The notes beneath the pieces were generated by a model, which worked only from the letters and a program-made list of their open reading frames with translations, made no database searches and was not told where the DNA came from. Of a DNA stretch of 64,000 nt, positions 1 to 13,987 are shown in pieces; position 1 is the stretch's first letter; the number at the start of each line of letters is the position of its first letter. The translations under genes were made by a program, and so were the position numbers. Source of the DNA: Tyto alba. Taxonomy: Eukaryota > Chordata > Aves > Strigiformes > Tytonidae. The DNA is taken from NCBI RefSeq assembly GCF_018691265.1, contig NW_024881321.1, forward strand, positions 13,581,387-13,645,386, given 5' to 3'.

Positions 1-649
1 TGTTTGGTTGCGACCCAAGAGAAGATTTGCGACGGCAAAGCCCCCTAGCTTTTCCAAAAACAAAGGACGTCATTGTAGAGAGGCTAACTCGGTATGAAAT
101 TTAGAAAATGGAGTTGTCTGGCAAGGAACTTATTATTACAGAAAACTTGAAAGAAAATAAAGGTTTCAGATCCAAACCAGATATTGCGGCCAATAAACTG
201 AGGATCAGAGACAAGCAAGAAGTTGGCCTCCCTTCTAATGAAAGTCCATTAGGGACGCTGATAGACTGTGACTGCTTTTCTTCCTAACTTTATTAATTAG
301 AACCCTCAGGAAATTCAAAAGCAAAAAAGAGGGTGAGAGGGAACGTTTGCCAGAATTGCTGCAGCATGTGTCAAACCCTCTCACTTTTAAGACATGTATA
401 CAAACCAGTAACATTTTATCTATTCCAGCACATCTGAGCTCAGTGGGAAAATCCCACTGAGTTCAGTTCACATATCAATTTACACTTAAGGGTAAAGTGG
501 TTAAATGTCTTGTCTAATTGAATTGGTTTCATTACGAGTTCTGGTTTGTCTAAACAGCATGGCATTCAATACATTAAGGATGCCGTACATGGGTAGCTCA
601 AACAAGTTAATTCTGTTGGAAGTTATGAAAAAGAGAAAATAATTTAATA

Positions 650-687
<38 letters not shown>

Positions 688-1177
688 CTTACTGCTCATT
701 TTTACAGTTTCCAGAAGCAGACTAGGGTCTTCAAGACACTACTTCTAGCAGGCATAAAGAGCAACACCTTGTATGCTAACTAGGTTTGGGGGGGGTTGTG
801 TTTTGTTTTTTGTTTTCTTTTGGAAAAAAGTCTAAACAGTTAAAATCAAAGAGGGGAGAAAAGGAAAAAAAAGTATCTAGGGCAGAGGTTATGCCATTCT
901 TGACTTACATCTGCCCAACCCTGATAGCTCAATGATTACCAAATCCATTTTTTGAGCAAATAATTCAGGGACGTGGCTTTTAAAAATAAATACGCATTTC
1001 TGATCTGAAAAATTCAATCTGTTGTGACAAGGACCAAAGGCAGCCAGACCTTTGAAGTACCCTCTTTACTTATATTGAAATGATGCTCCCTTTCAGTATA
1101 AGGAGTACCTAAAAAACTCTAACAGGTTCTTAATCATTAAAGCAGGTTTGTATTTGACCTAACACTAGAACAAATAC
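1..1177. other. Non-coding stretch with a very long T run
   Basis: No gene is recognisable here. The first 45 bases hold two CpGs close together in a GC-richer context, which then gives way to AT-rich sequence. The most obvious element is the uninterrupted T tract at 652-687, listed separately. A G8 run lies at 788-795 and is followed by T-rich sequence. Confidence 0.6.
652..687 (+). repeat. Poly(T) tract, 36 bases
   Basis: An uninterrupted run of 36 T, the longest homopolymer in the window. If it were the tail of a minus-strand retrocopy, the body would lie to the right (688 onward). No inverted polyadenylation signal, flanking target-site duplication or recognisable body is visible there, so I call it a simple repeat. 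Confidence 0.9.
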
Positions 1178-3385
1178 TTGTTAGCAGAGAAAATTCAGAA
1201 CCAGATAAGTAACACAATAGAGATTAAATGGGATTATAAAGAATGTTTCTTCAGTGTAACCCAGATCATATATTTGAAAGCAATTCCTTCTCTCCAGGCT
1301 TGGTTTCAGACAAAATTACTCAATCTGGGTTGCAGCGCACCCTGTGCAGTACCTTCTAGGTCCCCCGAAAGCTTCTTCCATCACCTTAGCACTTCTGCAG
1401 CACACCTGCTCCCTGTACTTTTCACTAGCTCCTTGCCCCCTGCCCATGCTACAGGCTCCTGCTTAGCTACCACATCCTCTCTACCCTCTCCTCTGGGATC
1501 TCCCCTACACAAGAAAATAAAGCTACCTCCCTCCTACCCAGTCACTTCCTTTTTAGAGGAACAAAGAAATGAAAATAAATGCCATCCATCACACAGATAC
1601 ATTCAGGAACCAGCACTGTTCTCTGTTCTTCTCACAAAACATCAATGCAGGCAAGAGAGCTTCATGACGATAATTGGGAGAACCACACTGGAACATACAT
1701 CACTGTCTGCATCTGGTGCTATTTCGTATGCTCTGTTCAAGGATCTGAAGGGGTGACATTCCAGTGGACAAATGGTGTTTCAAAATAATACTAATTTATT
1801 CTGCAGCCTTGCACAATCTGCACTGAGAGCTAGTGGCAACAGATTGAACGGTACTACAGATCTCTCCAGCACAGACTCTTCTTCTCCTACAAATGCAGAA
1901 TTAAGTATTCATGAAGAGATTTCAAAGGTCTAAAATGACTGTAGAGCTTTCAAGATGCGACACTGAACTAAGACACTGTCAAATAACAAGTCATAACTGG
2001 AAAGGCAAAATTTATCTCCTGAATGTAACAGAAACATAAGAATAAATGATTGGCACTAAACAACAGTCTTCTCCCCTTCTCCCTTTTCTTTTTTTTTTTT
2101 AGTGTAAGCATGCAACAAAATGGCTGCTAGTTACACTTTTATGATGGAGAGGATACAGGATTGTCTTTAAAAAAAAAAAGCTCTTGAAGCTTTTGAAGTT
2201 CAGATTGATACTTCATAACAAATGTTTTATAGAAAATACAATTTTTAAATTAATTTTTATTACATACTTTTTTGAGCACTGCCAATGACTGCAAAACCCC
2301 CAGTGATTAAAAATTAAAAAAAAAAAAAAACAAAACCAAACAAACATGTTTTACTCAGTTTGCATACACCAAATTCCACCAAAAGTTTCCTTAAACAGAG
2401 CAATATGGAAATGATTTAACTGAGGTAACCTAAAGCACTCCAGAACAGCCAGACATTTCCCACAAAGCACACCTGAAGAACCAGGCTGAACTCACTTATA
2501 TTCATTGGGGTAGCACTGATGTGTATTCTTGTAGAGGAATAAAACAGATAGAAACTCAATGTGGCAATACTAAGAAAGTCACAAACCATCTTTGCTTGAA
2601 TTCCTCATGCCAGGAATAATAAAGTCCAAGAGACAAATGGCCTAGACCAAGCAAAGGGTGCCGTCAGTCCAGCTCTACAGTAGTCTCCACTGCAGAGGAT
2701 CATGTCAGAATATAAAGCTGAACTTGTAGCTTTACAGGACACTCGAGGAGTACTCTCTGCAGTGAGTACTCAATGAAAACACTGTTTGCTAGTGTGTGGT
2801 TGCACTCTTGTATGGACCACGCATACTGCGCACACCAGGCAGAGGTGCAATCACACACAAGCAGGTCACACACTGACTTCCGATTTGCTGTGCCTGATTT
2901 TTCATTACTTTGCACGTAAAATCAAAATAAACCATACCCACATAAAAATACACCCTTGCTCAAAATCCATCTCCCATAATCTTAGATTTTACATTCCTGA
3001 ATAAAGGAATAGAGGGTAGTTTTTAACTGAATCAAATCACAGGACACTGCTCCTTATTTGAGGGATTGCTGAGAGACAAAAAACGACTTTGACTTCAGTT
3101 TTGCTTATTAGCTGGAGATGGAAGGAGGAGGGGAGCATTTATTTCTTTCTTTGCCTGGAAGGGTATTTTATTACACATAAGGCGGCATATGCATTGACGT
3201 ATTTATTTCCCAAGGGAAGCGACAAATCAGCATATACCAGCAGAAACTTTGTCACTTCTCATAGAACAATCCCCTCTGTTGCTCTGAGTGACTGCATATG
3301 CTCTGCCAACAATTTTATTTTTATTTTTTTGGTACAACTTTTATGATGTTTGCCATTAGGTTACCAACATCATAGATAAAACACC

Positions 3386-3417
3386 TCACACACAGAGCCA
3401 ACACACACAGACACACT
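3386..3417 (+). repeat. Imperfect CA-rich microsatellite
   Basis: Several CACACA blocks interrupted by GAG and GCCA units. It is a degenerate dinucleotide repeat with no further signal. Confidence 0.7.
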
Positions 3418-4001
3418 TGGGAACTTGAGAGGGTTCTGGTTTCTTAGCTCAACTTAGAGAAAAATCAAAGCTGCTTTATTTTTCTCTTTCTGTCATCTTC
3501 AGCATCTCTTTGGCACTCACAGTAATATGATGTATAAAATGTTTTTCAACCACAGATTTACAAATAAATGTTGGAAACAAATCAGTATTAGTGCATTATT
3601 TTATCAGTTCTTTTTCATAAATACCTTCTTATATATTCCCTGTTACTGTGCCATATGAGACTAATACAGTGGCTATGGATGAACCACTTTGCTACAATAG
3701 GTAAAAATGTTTCAAAATTAGGAACTCATCATTGTTCTACAAAGACAAAACTTCCAATTTTTTTTTTTTTTTTAATATAAGAGATGATTACTTCTGTGTG
3801 TGTATTTAGATAATTACACCTATTTTTCATTACTTCTAATATTGCATTAAATTATAATTCTCTAATTTGAACCTGTAAATACCCTTTTGTTTATTTTTCA
3901 GTTCAGGTTTATTTAAAGCATATAAAAACTGTATACAGTGCTTTAAATGCACTCAGAGCCACCAGCTCTGCCCTGAGAATGAGTTCTTTCCACTCCGAGA
4001 T

Positions 4002-4029
4002 AAAAAAAAAAAAAAAAAAAAAAAAAAAA
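4002..4029 (+). repeat. Poly(A) tract, 28 bases
   Basis: Uninterrupted A28. No AATAAA signal lies in the 10-30 bases before it, and I see no target-site duplication around it, so a retrogene tail is not supported. Confidence 0.85.
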
Positions 4030-4993
4030 GTGTCATGTCAGTCTCCTTAACTGTTTTACTGTCTTCATCTTGTGTTTATTAGATGGATAAAATTCTGTAC
4101 TGTGTGGGGTTTCTGGTGTTTTGGGCTTTCTTGTTGTTTTTTTTTTGGGGGGGGGGTGTTGAATTAAGTTTCTATAATGTAAACGCAGGCACGTCTATGG
4201 AAATATCTTGCCTCAGAAAGTTGGTATATGGAGTGGCTGATGAAGTAGAATGGACTAAATTACATCAATGGGTCAAATTCATAATAAAAGTAAAAGGCCA
4301 CAATTGTATTGCTTTCAATGAAATTCAGGATTATAACAAAAAAAAAAGAGATCTTATGTGATATACCCTATCTGGCAATTATGGAACTGACAAAATAAAT
4401 GACAAAATCTGTCTCCACAAAGTATGCTTTCTTCAGTGAGCTGCTGCATTGATTATAAAAGTTGCTAGAACTTGTATCATGTTCTGCATAAGTAACATAC
4501 ATGCAAGCAGCTGATGCATGAGTAATTTACTTAAATCGGGTCTCTTCATTGCTACACTTCAGTTAATAATGAAAATGCAAAAGTTGTTTGGCACAGCAGA
4601 ATGCTTTCTTAGCTGGAGAAAAACTGTTAGGTCTCGCTATTCACAGTATTTGATCTTAAAACACTAGAGGGCTGCACACCTTGAAATGTCTGCACATTTC
4701 CATCCTGTTATGCAAGTTGGCTTTCATAGTCTCTGCTGGCTAAAGATTTCAAATTTTGCTTTTCTGCAGTGTCATGTCATTTCATCCCCCTCTCACTCTG
4801 CAATGGCAGAGATAGCATTACTGTAACTCTCAACTTCAGGTGTACCTGCAATGGGATAATAAACGCTCTTTTATTTCTATAAATTTTCGTCCATTTAAAA
4901 TAAGCAAATAGTGGTCCCCTATAACACTATCCTTATTCACACTGCCTTTATGTAATTCAGGCTCAATTCTGAAGTCACATAATTCTCCAGTGG

Positions 4994-5014
4994 AAAAAAA
5001 AAAAAAAAAAAAAA
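4994..5014 (+). repeat. Poly(A) tract, 21 bases
   Basis: Uninterrupted A21. On the minus strand it codes the Phe run inside a short open frame at 4836-5039, which I regard as spurious. Confidence 0.85.
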
Positions 5015-8000
5015 GGATGCATATGGTGAGGATAAACAATATCTGTACAGGGAAACTTCAATTTCTGTTTTGTATATGAGATGGACTAAACTAAATGAAG
5101 CTTCCTGTCGTAGCAACAGATTATTTGATGTGATAAACTGTCCTTTGTCTCACCTTCGCTGGCTCAGAAGAAAGAATAAAATGACACAGTAAAAGACTGC
5201 AAATATGCCCCTCTCTTTTCTCTCCCTCTTCAATAAACAGAAGGAATAGTCAGGCCAAGGGAAGTTGCACATTTCAAATTTGCTTTGGATCTGCTTTCAG
5301 GATTTATCATATATTTTGTAGACTCTACTGTGTTTTTTGGCTCTTAGTCATAAGAATGCATGAGTATTCCAAGGGAACGAGGCTGTGTGGCTTGTAAATA
5401 AAATATACATGCAGCTCCCTACTTGCAGGAAAGCGTTTGAAAATATCACCCAGGTGGACTCAAAATGTCCTAAAACCAAAAGGCAAACAAAATAAATATG
5501 AACCTGGTTATTTTTATACACTGAATGCTTTCCGAGAAATCTGGAGTGCTTGAGGTTGTCACTGTTTGTTTTTCTTGCCAGAAGACTACTGAGTTGTGAT
5601 CTCTGCTTTGCCCGAGGAAGGTAAAGTCAAATTACAGTCACCGAGTCTGTCTGCAGTAGGTCACCTTGAAAGGGGAAACCCTTAAAGAAACTAGTTCTCT
5701 CTGGGAGATGGTTTCTGTGAAGGAAAAAATATATATGGCTTAAGACTCAGGAAGACAAAACAAAAGTATATTTGAGAAGATAAGTATATAAAACAGGTAT
5801 CTTTGGGGTAAAGCAGTATGTACAATCGGGTAAGTACGAAGAGAAGGCATGCAGTTACACAGCTATAGACTTGGGGGAAGAAAGGCTCCAGCAGTTTATT
5901 TTTTTTGCTCTGAAGTGAAGAAAGTTAGTTATGCACACTCACTAAAACTGGCCCAAGAGCACAGCTTAGAGAGGAGAGAGGTGGGGAGGAATACAGCTTT
6001 ACAGCACTGAAACATTCAATAATCCATGAAGGAGAGGTGCAAATGAATGCAACAAAACCAAACCTCCCTATAAAGCCAAGGGACTGGCCAGCTACTTTTA
6101 GTTCTGGTGTAATCTAAATGATATGCATTCAACATATAATCTCAGAATTTAATTTTCATATTCAAAATTATTAAAAACATTTGAAGAAGCTCATAATCAA
6201 AACTAGCATCTACTGAAATGTAAAAATCCTGTTGATCTGGAATTTTTTTTTTTTATTTTTCTTACCAGATGTTTTAAATTGGTATTCAAAAATAAAGGAT
6301 GTATTTAGCGCAAATACTATGTATTTTAGTTCCATGGGTGATCATAAACACTTTACAAAGTAATTCTGAGAAACTTCTGCCTTTGTCTCTCAATTTTACT
6401 GTCAGCCAGCACTCATTTGCCCCTGATAACAAAGCAGTGGAGTGATTTTAAGGATTTAACTTCTGAAATGGGACTTAAAGTATATACAATCAATAAGGCT
6501 CCTGAAGCTTGAAGACACATGCACTTAAAAAATAATAAAAAGCAACTGTCAGTCTCCTTCATTTAAAGAGTATGAGATGTTCATCAGGTTACTCTGACCA
6601 ATTCATAAACAATGAGTGTAATAAGCCCAGTTTCTCTCCCACAGCACATACATCCTCTAGTGACTTACATGATGTGGAGATGCGATCTTGGGAAGCCAAG
6701 TTATTATGCTGTTATTAACTAAAAACCTGTCTTCAGTGGTTAAAAATATGTCACAAATTAAGAATAATTAACCCTAAATCCATCTACTCTGTGTCTGATA
6801 GGCAGGACTGAGTTAATTTTATCTTCTGGGTTTAAACAAGGCAGATTAATTTTGATGACAGATACTTACATTTTTTTAGGAGCCCCTAATTTAATCTCCC
6901 TTGCCTTTCAGCTGTGGACTACAATAACCTCACCTTTTCCAAAGCTCATCTTTCAAAAAAGGATGTCTGATGCAGTACTATAGATCTAGATTTGAAGAAC
7001 TCTATCATGCTCATTATTTTTTCACAGCAGACCTCTTAATTTATTCTCCTTCATTTTCCACTTTTGCCTCAGCAGAACAGTGGACAACCCACAGAAGACA
7101 GTTTACAGTAGAAGAATTACAGCAGTGAATATTCAAAACCTAATCCTCCACATTTTCATTCATAGATATCTACAGAAGGAGTGAGTGGAGCAATTATATG
7201 TCCCTAAAAATACCTGAACCTTTTTTCACATCTGTCCTCATTTTTGCCATCGTTTTTATAAATGTAGGCCACAGGGGGCATACAGACAATCCCTCTTTCC
7301 TTTGCCAGCATGCGTTCATCCTCAAACCATTTCTGCCCTGAACACAAAGACATACACATAAAGTCACATGAAGAGGAACATGTACTGCTTCGAATAAAAG
7401 ATATGAGACCTTTCACTCATCCTTCACTCCAGTCACACAGAGTCTTGCTGATCACAGTAAAATCTTAGGATGCACCTGAAAACAGAGTCATTCAAGTATT
7501 TTTAAGGAGTTAGAGTTACTGTTGGAATTCTGTGAATGGAAAAGATGTAGAGTCCTGTGAAAGGAGTCCAAACGTATTCAAACACAACTCCAAAAAATGT
7601 TGCCATCCATTTAGTAATTTCCACCTAAGACAATGCAAGTAATCAGCCCCTCAAATTGTTATTTTTATTAAAAGAACACAGACCTTAAATAAAATGCACT
7701 GGATGAAGAATCTATTGCACCAATAACCATTATACTGCCTGAAAGAATGTCTTAGCAACAGTACTCAAGGTACCTTCAGAACCAGGAGAACAATTTCATT
7801 ATGAATTCTGATAATTTACTTATATTCTGACAGAATTAAGGATTCTGGGGTTTTAACACTAATTTTTAAAGAATGGGTTTTCCAAAACTGGATGAAAGCA
7901 ATAAACAACACAAAGGATAAATCACAGAGAGCTTCATTTTCTGATGTATAATGTAATGGGAAAACCGACAACTAACAGCTGACCTCAGTCTCCTCTCTTT

Positions 8001-10495
8001 CTGTACTGTGATCATTGAGGTGAAACTCTCAGACATATTCCTTTAATTTTTCAAAAGCAAAAAAATGAATAAAATACCCTTTCAGTGATCCTGGTATTAA
8101 AATAAATGACATTTATAATAGGAATGCACTTTCTCCTCCACTTTAGAACCCTTTTTTCTCCTTTCTGTACAGCAGTTGACTATAACAAGGAATGGCAAAC
8201 CGTTTCCATTTCTACTTCTGATTCCTGTAGACAGGTCATACTGTCACTTGCAGAGGGAAAGGGAGAGGGCAGCTTATTCTGGCACCGAGGTCTTGCGTGC
8301 AGTAGCCAATGAGCTGATGGACTGGCAGCCAAGACCAAGCATCCAGGCCCACCTTGCCCACATGCAAGCATCCTATAGCAAAGCAATTCCATTAATAGCC
8401 AAGTCTTTTGTTTCTGCACTCAGCTGTGAGGACAGAGCCCATAATTCTTTGTGCTAAGATGTTCCAGCATTTGCTCCTAGTCAATTATGAGCAAATTTGG
8501 CTGATCCTCAGGGAGAATGTAGGAAGGTACCAGAGGACCATCATTATTTGCATGGCTTTGCCTATGCTTTTCCCAGTGTGTGGGCAAGTTCTGGCCCAGG
8601 AGAAGGGAACCCTCAGCAGACTCCATCTCTCACCTTCAATCTAGACCTGTTAATCTAAAAGTGTTTATTAAAAGAGAAATGCCAGGTAGGTAAGGCTAAT
8701 TTTGAAAATAATTGTGCAATGTATGCATATTTGTGAACTTACTATGTGACTCTCTTTCCCATTTCAATGGGCTATTGATACTAGCTTAGATGAAGTTTAA
8801 TAAATGAATACAGTCTTTGGACTAGTTTGCAGTTTGAAGCTGCTGGCAACTATATAAAAAAATCCTTACAACATATGATACAATTCCTCAGTATTATGAT
8901 CCTATACATCTAGGAACAGCTACTGTGAGTGGCAGTGGCTGTCTAAGAATATCTGCATGTTTATTGTTCCCCCCTGAGGCAACAACCAATGTCTGAAAGG
9001 AAAACTCTATGTCTTGACTTTCCCTTGAGGACTATAATTACAGCTATAGAGGAATATACTCTACTGACTCACAGGTAATTGAAAAAGACTGACAGGCAAA
9101 TGCTTTCTATGTCCATTTCTCTGGGATCAGATCCTCTGAAAGTTAAAATGTATAGGAAATGGGCCAATCTAGTCTCATAGTTAGAGGATTGACTATACTG
9201 ACATCAATAGAATTACAGCTTTTCATATTGTTCCTGATTTTGGTCCAGTGCCTTCAAACAGAACCAAAATAAGTACTGAAGAAACCAAGCACTGCATTTC
9301 CAACATTGTTAATTCTAAATAACTGCAGCTTTTGGCATACAGCTGAGCGCTTTTTCTAACTAAACAGACCATATCTCCTGATACAAACCGAAGTCCATAC
9401 ACTTGACAGAGAAGCCAGGCTGAGGACACAAGAGACTGAAATACACAGGCAAAGATAAATAGAATGAAAAAAGTTAAATCATGCTTGAAATTTTACCGCA
9501 AGTTCATAATAAAAAACCTTGAGATTTTTAGAAAAATATCTCAAGCCACAAAGATCCACCCCTAAAAACAAAGGGATTTAAGGGAAATATCAAAGTACAA
9601 AATATGTATGTAAAGAAAACAATATGGACTACAAGATTACTTCAGATTAAGTTGTCATCACAATGTAAATTAATTAGGAGCACTTACAATCATGGTGCTC
9701 AGAAATGTTTTACTGTAGGTGGATAAATTAGTGGTCACCTCTAAAGCCAAAGCTGCTTTACAATTTATTGCAATGAATTAGGATTTTACCCTTGGTTCAA
9801 GTTAAATTATTTTTATGCTCTAAGTGAATTCCATAAGAGACAAAAGATTTTTGACAAATCCAGTTGCATCTTCTGAGTCAACCTTCTCAAAGACAAATGC
9901 AAATAAAGTCAAATATTATATGATCTCACTTTTCCCATTTTTGTATGTTAAAAGACAAGTCATGAATTGTTGGTTTTCCATTTCTTGGTTCACATAGATA
10001 ATGGAATTAATAAAAAAATTTGCTAGTTATCAGCTAAGGTAGTAATAGTTTAAGAATTTTAATTAAGATGGAACACTTTAAGTATTTTAATAGCTAGAAA
10101 TGGACTGTCATTCTTCATAAGAACAGTTCCTAGTACTTTGTAAGGCAAATGAATCCTACATATGGATATCATCAGAAATCTCATCACCAACTTTATGAAT
10201 CAGTTCAACATAAACTCAACAGATTTCTTCAACATGCTAGCAAGAAAATTCCCTAGCACGGTATACAGATATCTCATCTGACTGTGAACCATACAGCTAC
10301 ATTTTCTAATCAGAAGTAAAAGACATCATACTTGGAATGATCTCTGTAATTTATCAGTAAATGAATGTGCAGCAACAGAACTGAAAATATTCATGGATAT
10401 ATCATAACCATATTAGTAGCTAATTTACATGCTTTAAAAAACATCAGAGGAATAGATATTGAGCATAGAATTGAGCATGAAAGTTTCATTGAGCA

Positions 10496-10518
10496 TTCAG
10501 TTTTCAATGAAAACTGAA
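10496..10518. repeat. Short perfect inverted repeat
   Basis: The arms TTCAGTTTTC (10496-10505) and GAAAACTGAA (10509-10518) are exact reverse complements separated by a 3-base loop. Just upstream, the heptamer TTGAGCA recurs (about 10471 and 10489) within a short degenerate direct repeat. It is too short for a miRNA precursor and probably a chance hairpin. Confidence 0.7.
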
Positions 10519-12667
10519 ATGTAAAAATAGTCTCAATTTAAAATATTTCAAGATGTCAAAGAAGTTAGTATTTTGCTTTTTTTTTTTTTAATTAGGATTT
10601 GCAGAATAATGCAGACATGGGTTCCCTTCTATCTCTACTGTTGAAGCTTTGAAGTTCTTCAAAGGAGGTCTTTTTCCATTTTGAAACAAGTAATAAAACA
10701 AGAGTAGCTAGAAGTAATGTCAGTAAAGGTGATATCAGCCATATCATCAAGATTTTTAAAGAGCTATTTAATACATCATCTGATATTGCCAAAATGGACC
10801 AAAAAAAAAAAAAAAATACTATCTACCTTGCTTTGAAATGCTCCATTAGCTTTTGCTTTGTTAAATAAGCATTAGTCAACTACTCTGAAAGGGAAGACAA
10901 ATCTTAAAAACTAAAACTGTGAGCAGAACAGACAAACAATAGACCAGGTTAAACATGAGAAACAGCTATTTGATCTTAACTGGGCTAAAATAAACCAAGA
11001 AAACTAATCTAAGCATCCTGAAGCACTTTATTGAGAACAAAGATTAAGAACAAGAGGCTGTCTGGCAAAGGGCACCAGCAGATATGAGTGATAAGAATTC
11101 AGAAGGACCACACAGGCAACTGCCTAGTTGGGACACCCAAACCCTCCTAATCAAATTTCTCTGTACCACAAGGTGTCCAAACCCTTTTACCTCCTATACT
11201 CCAGTGTATTTTCTCTGTTCCCTGACTTCATTCAACGTTTAGGTTACTCATAATGTCTGACTGATTAATAGCCATACTTTTCAGACAGGTACAGAGATGA
11301 AATTATCTTTTAAAATGCAGCCTAATATATCCTCCTTTATTAAATTTCTGATCATTAAGGTCTGTTCATGATAACAATTGCTTAGCTTCATGCTTGTGTG
11401 TGACAATAAACACAGGGTTACATTTTGTAAACAACTAGAAAGTCTTAATTCGGAATTTTGTTAAAGATTTGGTATTATTTACTGGGTTTCGGTGCTTTCA
11501 ACATTTATTGTACTAATTGCAGCTGCATTATATATTGACAGTGATATATGGCAAACTATATTCTGATATATTTATAATACTCTGTAGGCATACAATAGAT
11601 TGAAGAATGGCAGAACAGAATATAATAGAACTGAAAAGACAAAATACTTGAGCATCATTTTATCATGATAGAAAACCTTCACTACTTTCATGAAGACAGG
11701 AACAGCAAAGGTTTTATAATGAAAACTTGAATGGCTTAATGACAGCGTTCCTCAACTTCTTGTCCCTTCATATGATGCTTAAAAGCAGACTGACCAACCA
11801 GTTCTTCAGAGAATAATCCTTTTGAGAACCAGTCCTTTTGAGAAAAAAAATGTTTCATACTGTTCCAAAATGAGTCAGACCCAATTTTAGTAAAACTGTG
11901 TCTGGTATTCTATTCGTTGGTGACCTTATTTCAGATGAACACCTGCTCTTCCCTTCTATATTCAGTCTCTTCAAGAGATACCTGAAAAAGCTGTGATGTC
12001 AGCCTCTCACACAAGCTTTTCTTCTTCTGATTGCTCTTTCCATCCTTCTCTTAATACTTTGTAATTTAAGGCACTTCATGGGTAGAAGTATTGGGGGAGG
12101 CAGGAGGGGGGGGACTAAAATCTCACACATACAACCAGTATTTCCCAGGACTTAATATTTTTCTATCTTCTTATTACCACAGAATGGTCACAGTGGCATC
12201 ATCTACTGGAAATAATCCTCTTAATTAAAGACTAATGATAAGGTTCAAATCCAAGCACAGGCTAGCTTCAGTTCCAGTTCTGTCTGTTTCACATCTTTCT
12301 TTGAAATAGTGGCTCCCCCCAGAATTTTAAAGCTTTTCATTCATGTAAGGTCTCTAATTTTAGCTTTCATTTTCACCTGGTTTGTTTCTTCTACCATAAG
12401 AGGAATTAGCATGTTAGTTAGCACAGCTATATCCTTTACACTTCTATTTGCACACGTATAATTTCCACTGAACATAAAGTGTAATAGGACTAATTCTCAC
12501 ATTAGCATAAGACAATCATTTATTTTCCTTGAGTTTTAAAAAGTCTTCTAATAGATAAATTCAGATGGCTGCCTAACACAGCCCTCATGTTTCATACTGC
12601 AGCAAGAGTCCAGCACCATAAAGCAAGCTCTGAACCTTCAAAAATTCACCAGTTAGCAGCCCTTTTT

Positions 12668-13240
12668 CACATAATAACAGAATGGTTGAGGTTGGAAGGG
12701 ACATCTGGAGGTCATTTAGTCCAACGCCCCTGATCAAGCAGGGACACCTAGAGCTAGTTGCCCAGGACTATGTCCAGATAACTTCTGAGTATCAACAAGG
12801 ATGGAAGATCCCAGCCTCCATGGGTAACCTGTGCCAGTGCTTGGTCACCCTCACAGTGAAAAGTGTTTCCTCATTTTCAGGAGGAACCTCCCATATTTCA
12901 GTTTGTGCCCATTGCCTCTTGTTCTGTCACTGAGCACCACTGAAAAGAGCCTGGCTCCCTCTTCTTTGAACCTTCCCTTTAGTTATTTATACACATTAGT
13001 ATGATCCCTCATGAACCATCTTTTCTCCAAAGTGAACAGTTTCAGGTGTCTCAGCCTTTCATCATAGGAGGGATGCTCAAGTCCCATCATCATCTTCGTG
13101 GCCCTTCACTGGATGCTATGTCCTCGTCTCTCTTGTACTGGGGAACCCAGAACAGGATACAGTATTCCAGGTGTCCCTTTAACAGTGCTTGGATAACATC
13201 TAATGCATCAGAATCCATCTCCAAGACTAAGGCTCTTAAA
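12668..13240 (-). mobile_element. 5'-truncated, decayed CR1 LINE (3' part of ORF2 and tail)
   Basis: This is the 3' portion of a Chicken Repeat 1 non-LTR retrotransposon lying on the minus strand. The left end carries the typical CR1 3' terminus in reverse (ACAGAATGGTTGAGGTTGGA), preceded by a degenerate version of the terminal short repeats. Reading the minus strand gives recognisable ORF2 C-terminal pieces in the order expected for CR1: first GHLEYCILFWVPQYKRD near 13140-13190 (end of the reverse transcriptase region), then TRGNGHKLKYGRF near 12890, then VRVTKHWHRLP near 12840, then LPTSTIL near 12690. The frame is broken by a 1-base loss near 12860 and by several stop codons, so the copy is dead. 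It lacks the 5' part of ORF2, the endonuclease and ORF1, which is the usual 5' truncation of CR1. The right boundary is approximate because similarity fades between 13190 and 13240. The divergence suggests an old insertion. Open frames on either strand here are products of the element, not host genes. Confidence 0.95.
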
Positions 13241-13987
13241 TGGTACGGCAGAGCAATAAAACAGTAGGTAAAGTATCCAACCACTGCAATGTCATTTATT
13301 TAGGCTAGGAATCAGTCCTAGAACTTCAAAATTACAGCAATTCTGCTGTATAAATTTATTTCAGTCATGCATCATGTTATACTCACTGCACCATAACACT
13401 ACAGGATTGTAACCATGCTATTTTGTCATTTGGGATTCTCAATATCAACCATCAAACTGCAATTGTGTCAGTGGCATAATGGTGGTACCCAAGGAAATAT
13501 ACATCATCACCATCTGAAGGATGATGATCATGTGAAGGATGATGATAATATACATTTCATGATATATATTTTTCTCCCATTTTTTGGGGTTTTTCTTTGT
13601 AGTGTCATTTTTATAACAGTCAGAGTAAGCAGACTCTTCAATGAGAGGCATTGGTTTTACCTAAGGTAAACTTACACCAAAGAATTCCTCACATCATACT
13701 TCTTCGGACTGCTTGGAAGCAGCTCACACTTGTTTTGAGTGGAGTCCTAAAAGTAATCTTCCTTCCATTTCACTGTGAAATTTCTATTAATTTACAACTT
13801 TATTATGAAACATTTAACAGTCTTTTATTTTCCCATTCCCAAAGCTTTATTTAACTATCAAAATATTTTTGTATTACTATTGAGTAGGTTTCCTCTTCGT
13901 GCCCGTTAGAAATGCAAACATTTACCTGATTCCCTTTTCCTCCTTCCCTCTGTTAATATAAATATTTTAGTATAAAAGTATACATAT

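Larger units (their letters stand above)
1757..12667. other. Long gene-free AT-rich region
   Basis: Almost 11 kb with no supportable gene, only short scattered open frames. It contains homopolymers (A15 at 2316-2330, T16 at 3758-3773, A28 at 4002-4029, T10G10 at 4137-4156, A21 at 4994-5014, A16 at 10801-10816), a CA-rich tract at 3386-3417, a perfect 10-bp hairpin at 10496-10518 and a G-rich tract at 12093-12113. Several parts (for example 9655-9860, with a TTAATTAG core) have the mixed composition often seen in conserved non-coding DNA, but that cannot be judged from one genome. Confidence 0.6.

Noticed and set aside
4661..4675. CTCF-like site (ACACTAGAGGGCTGC)
   Set aside because: About 12 of 15 positions fit the core as I recall it, but the mismatches fall at informative positions and similar matches occur by chance.
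12185..12252. tRNA-like A box (TGGTCACAGTGG) and B box (GGTTCAAATCC)
   Set aside because: The B box fits well, but the T stem and acceptor stem do not pair and the box spacing is about 13 bases too long, so it is not a tRNA gene. It may be a chance match or a MIR-type SINE trace.
12682..13284. Several open frames on both strands at the CR1 copy
   Set aside because: All are translations of the LINE remnant, in sense or antisense, and not host genes.
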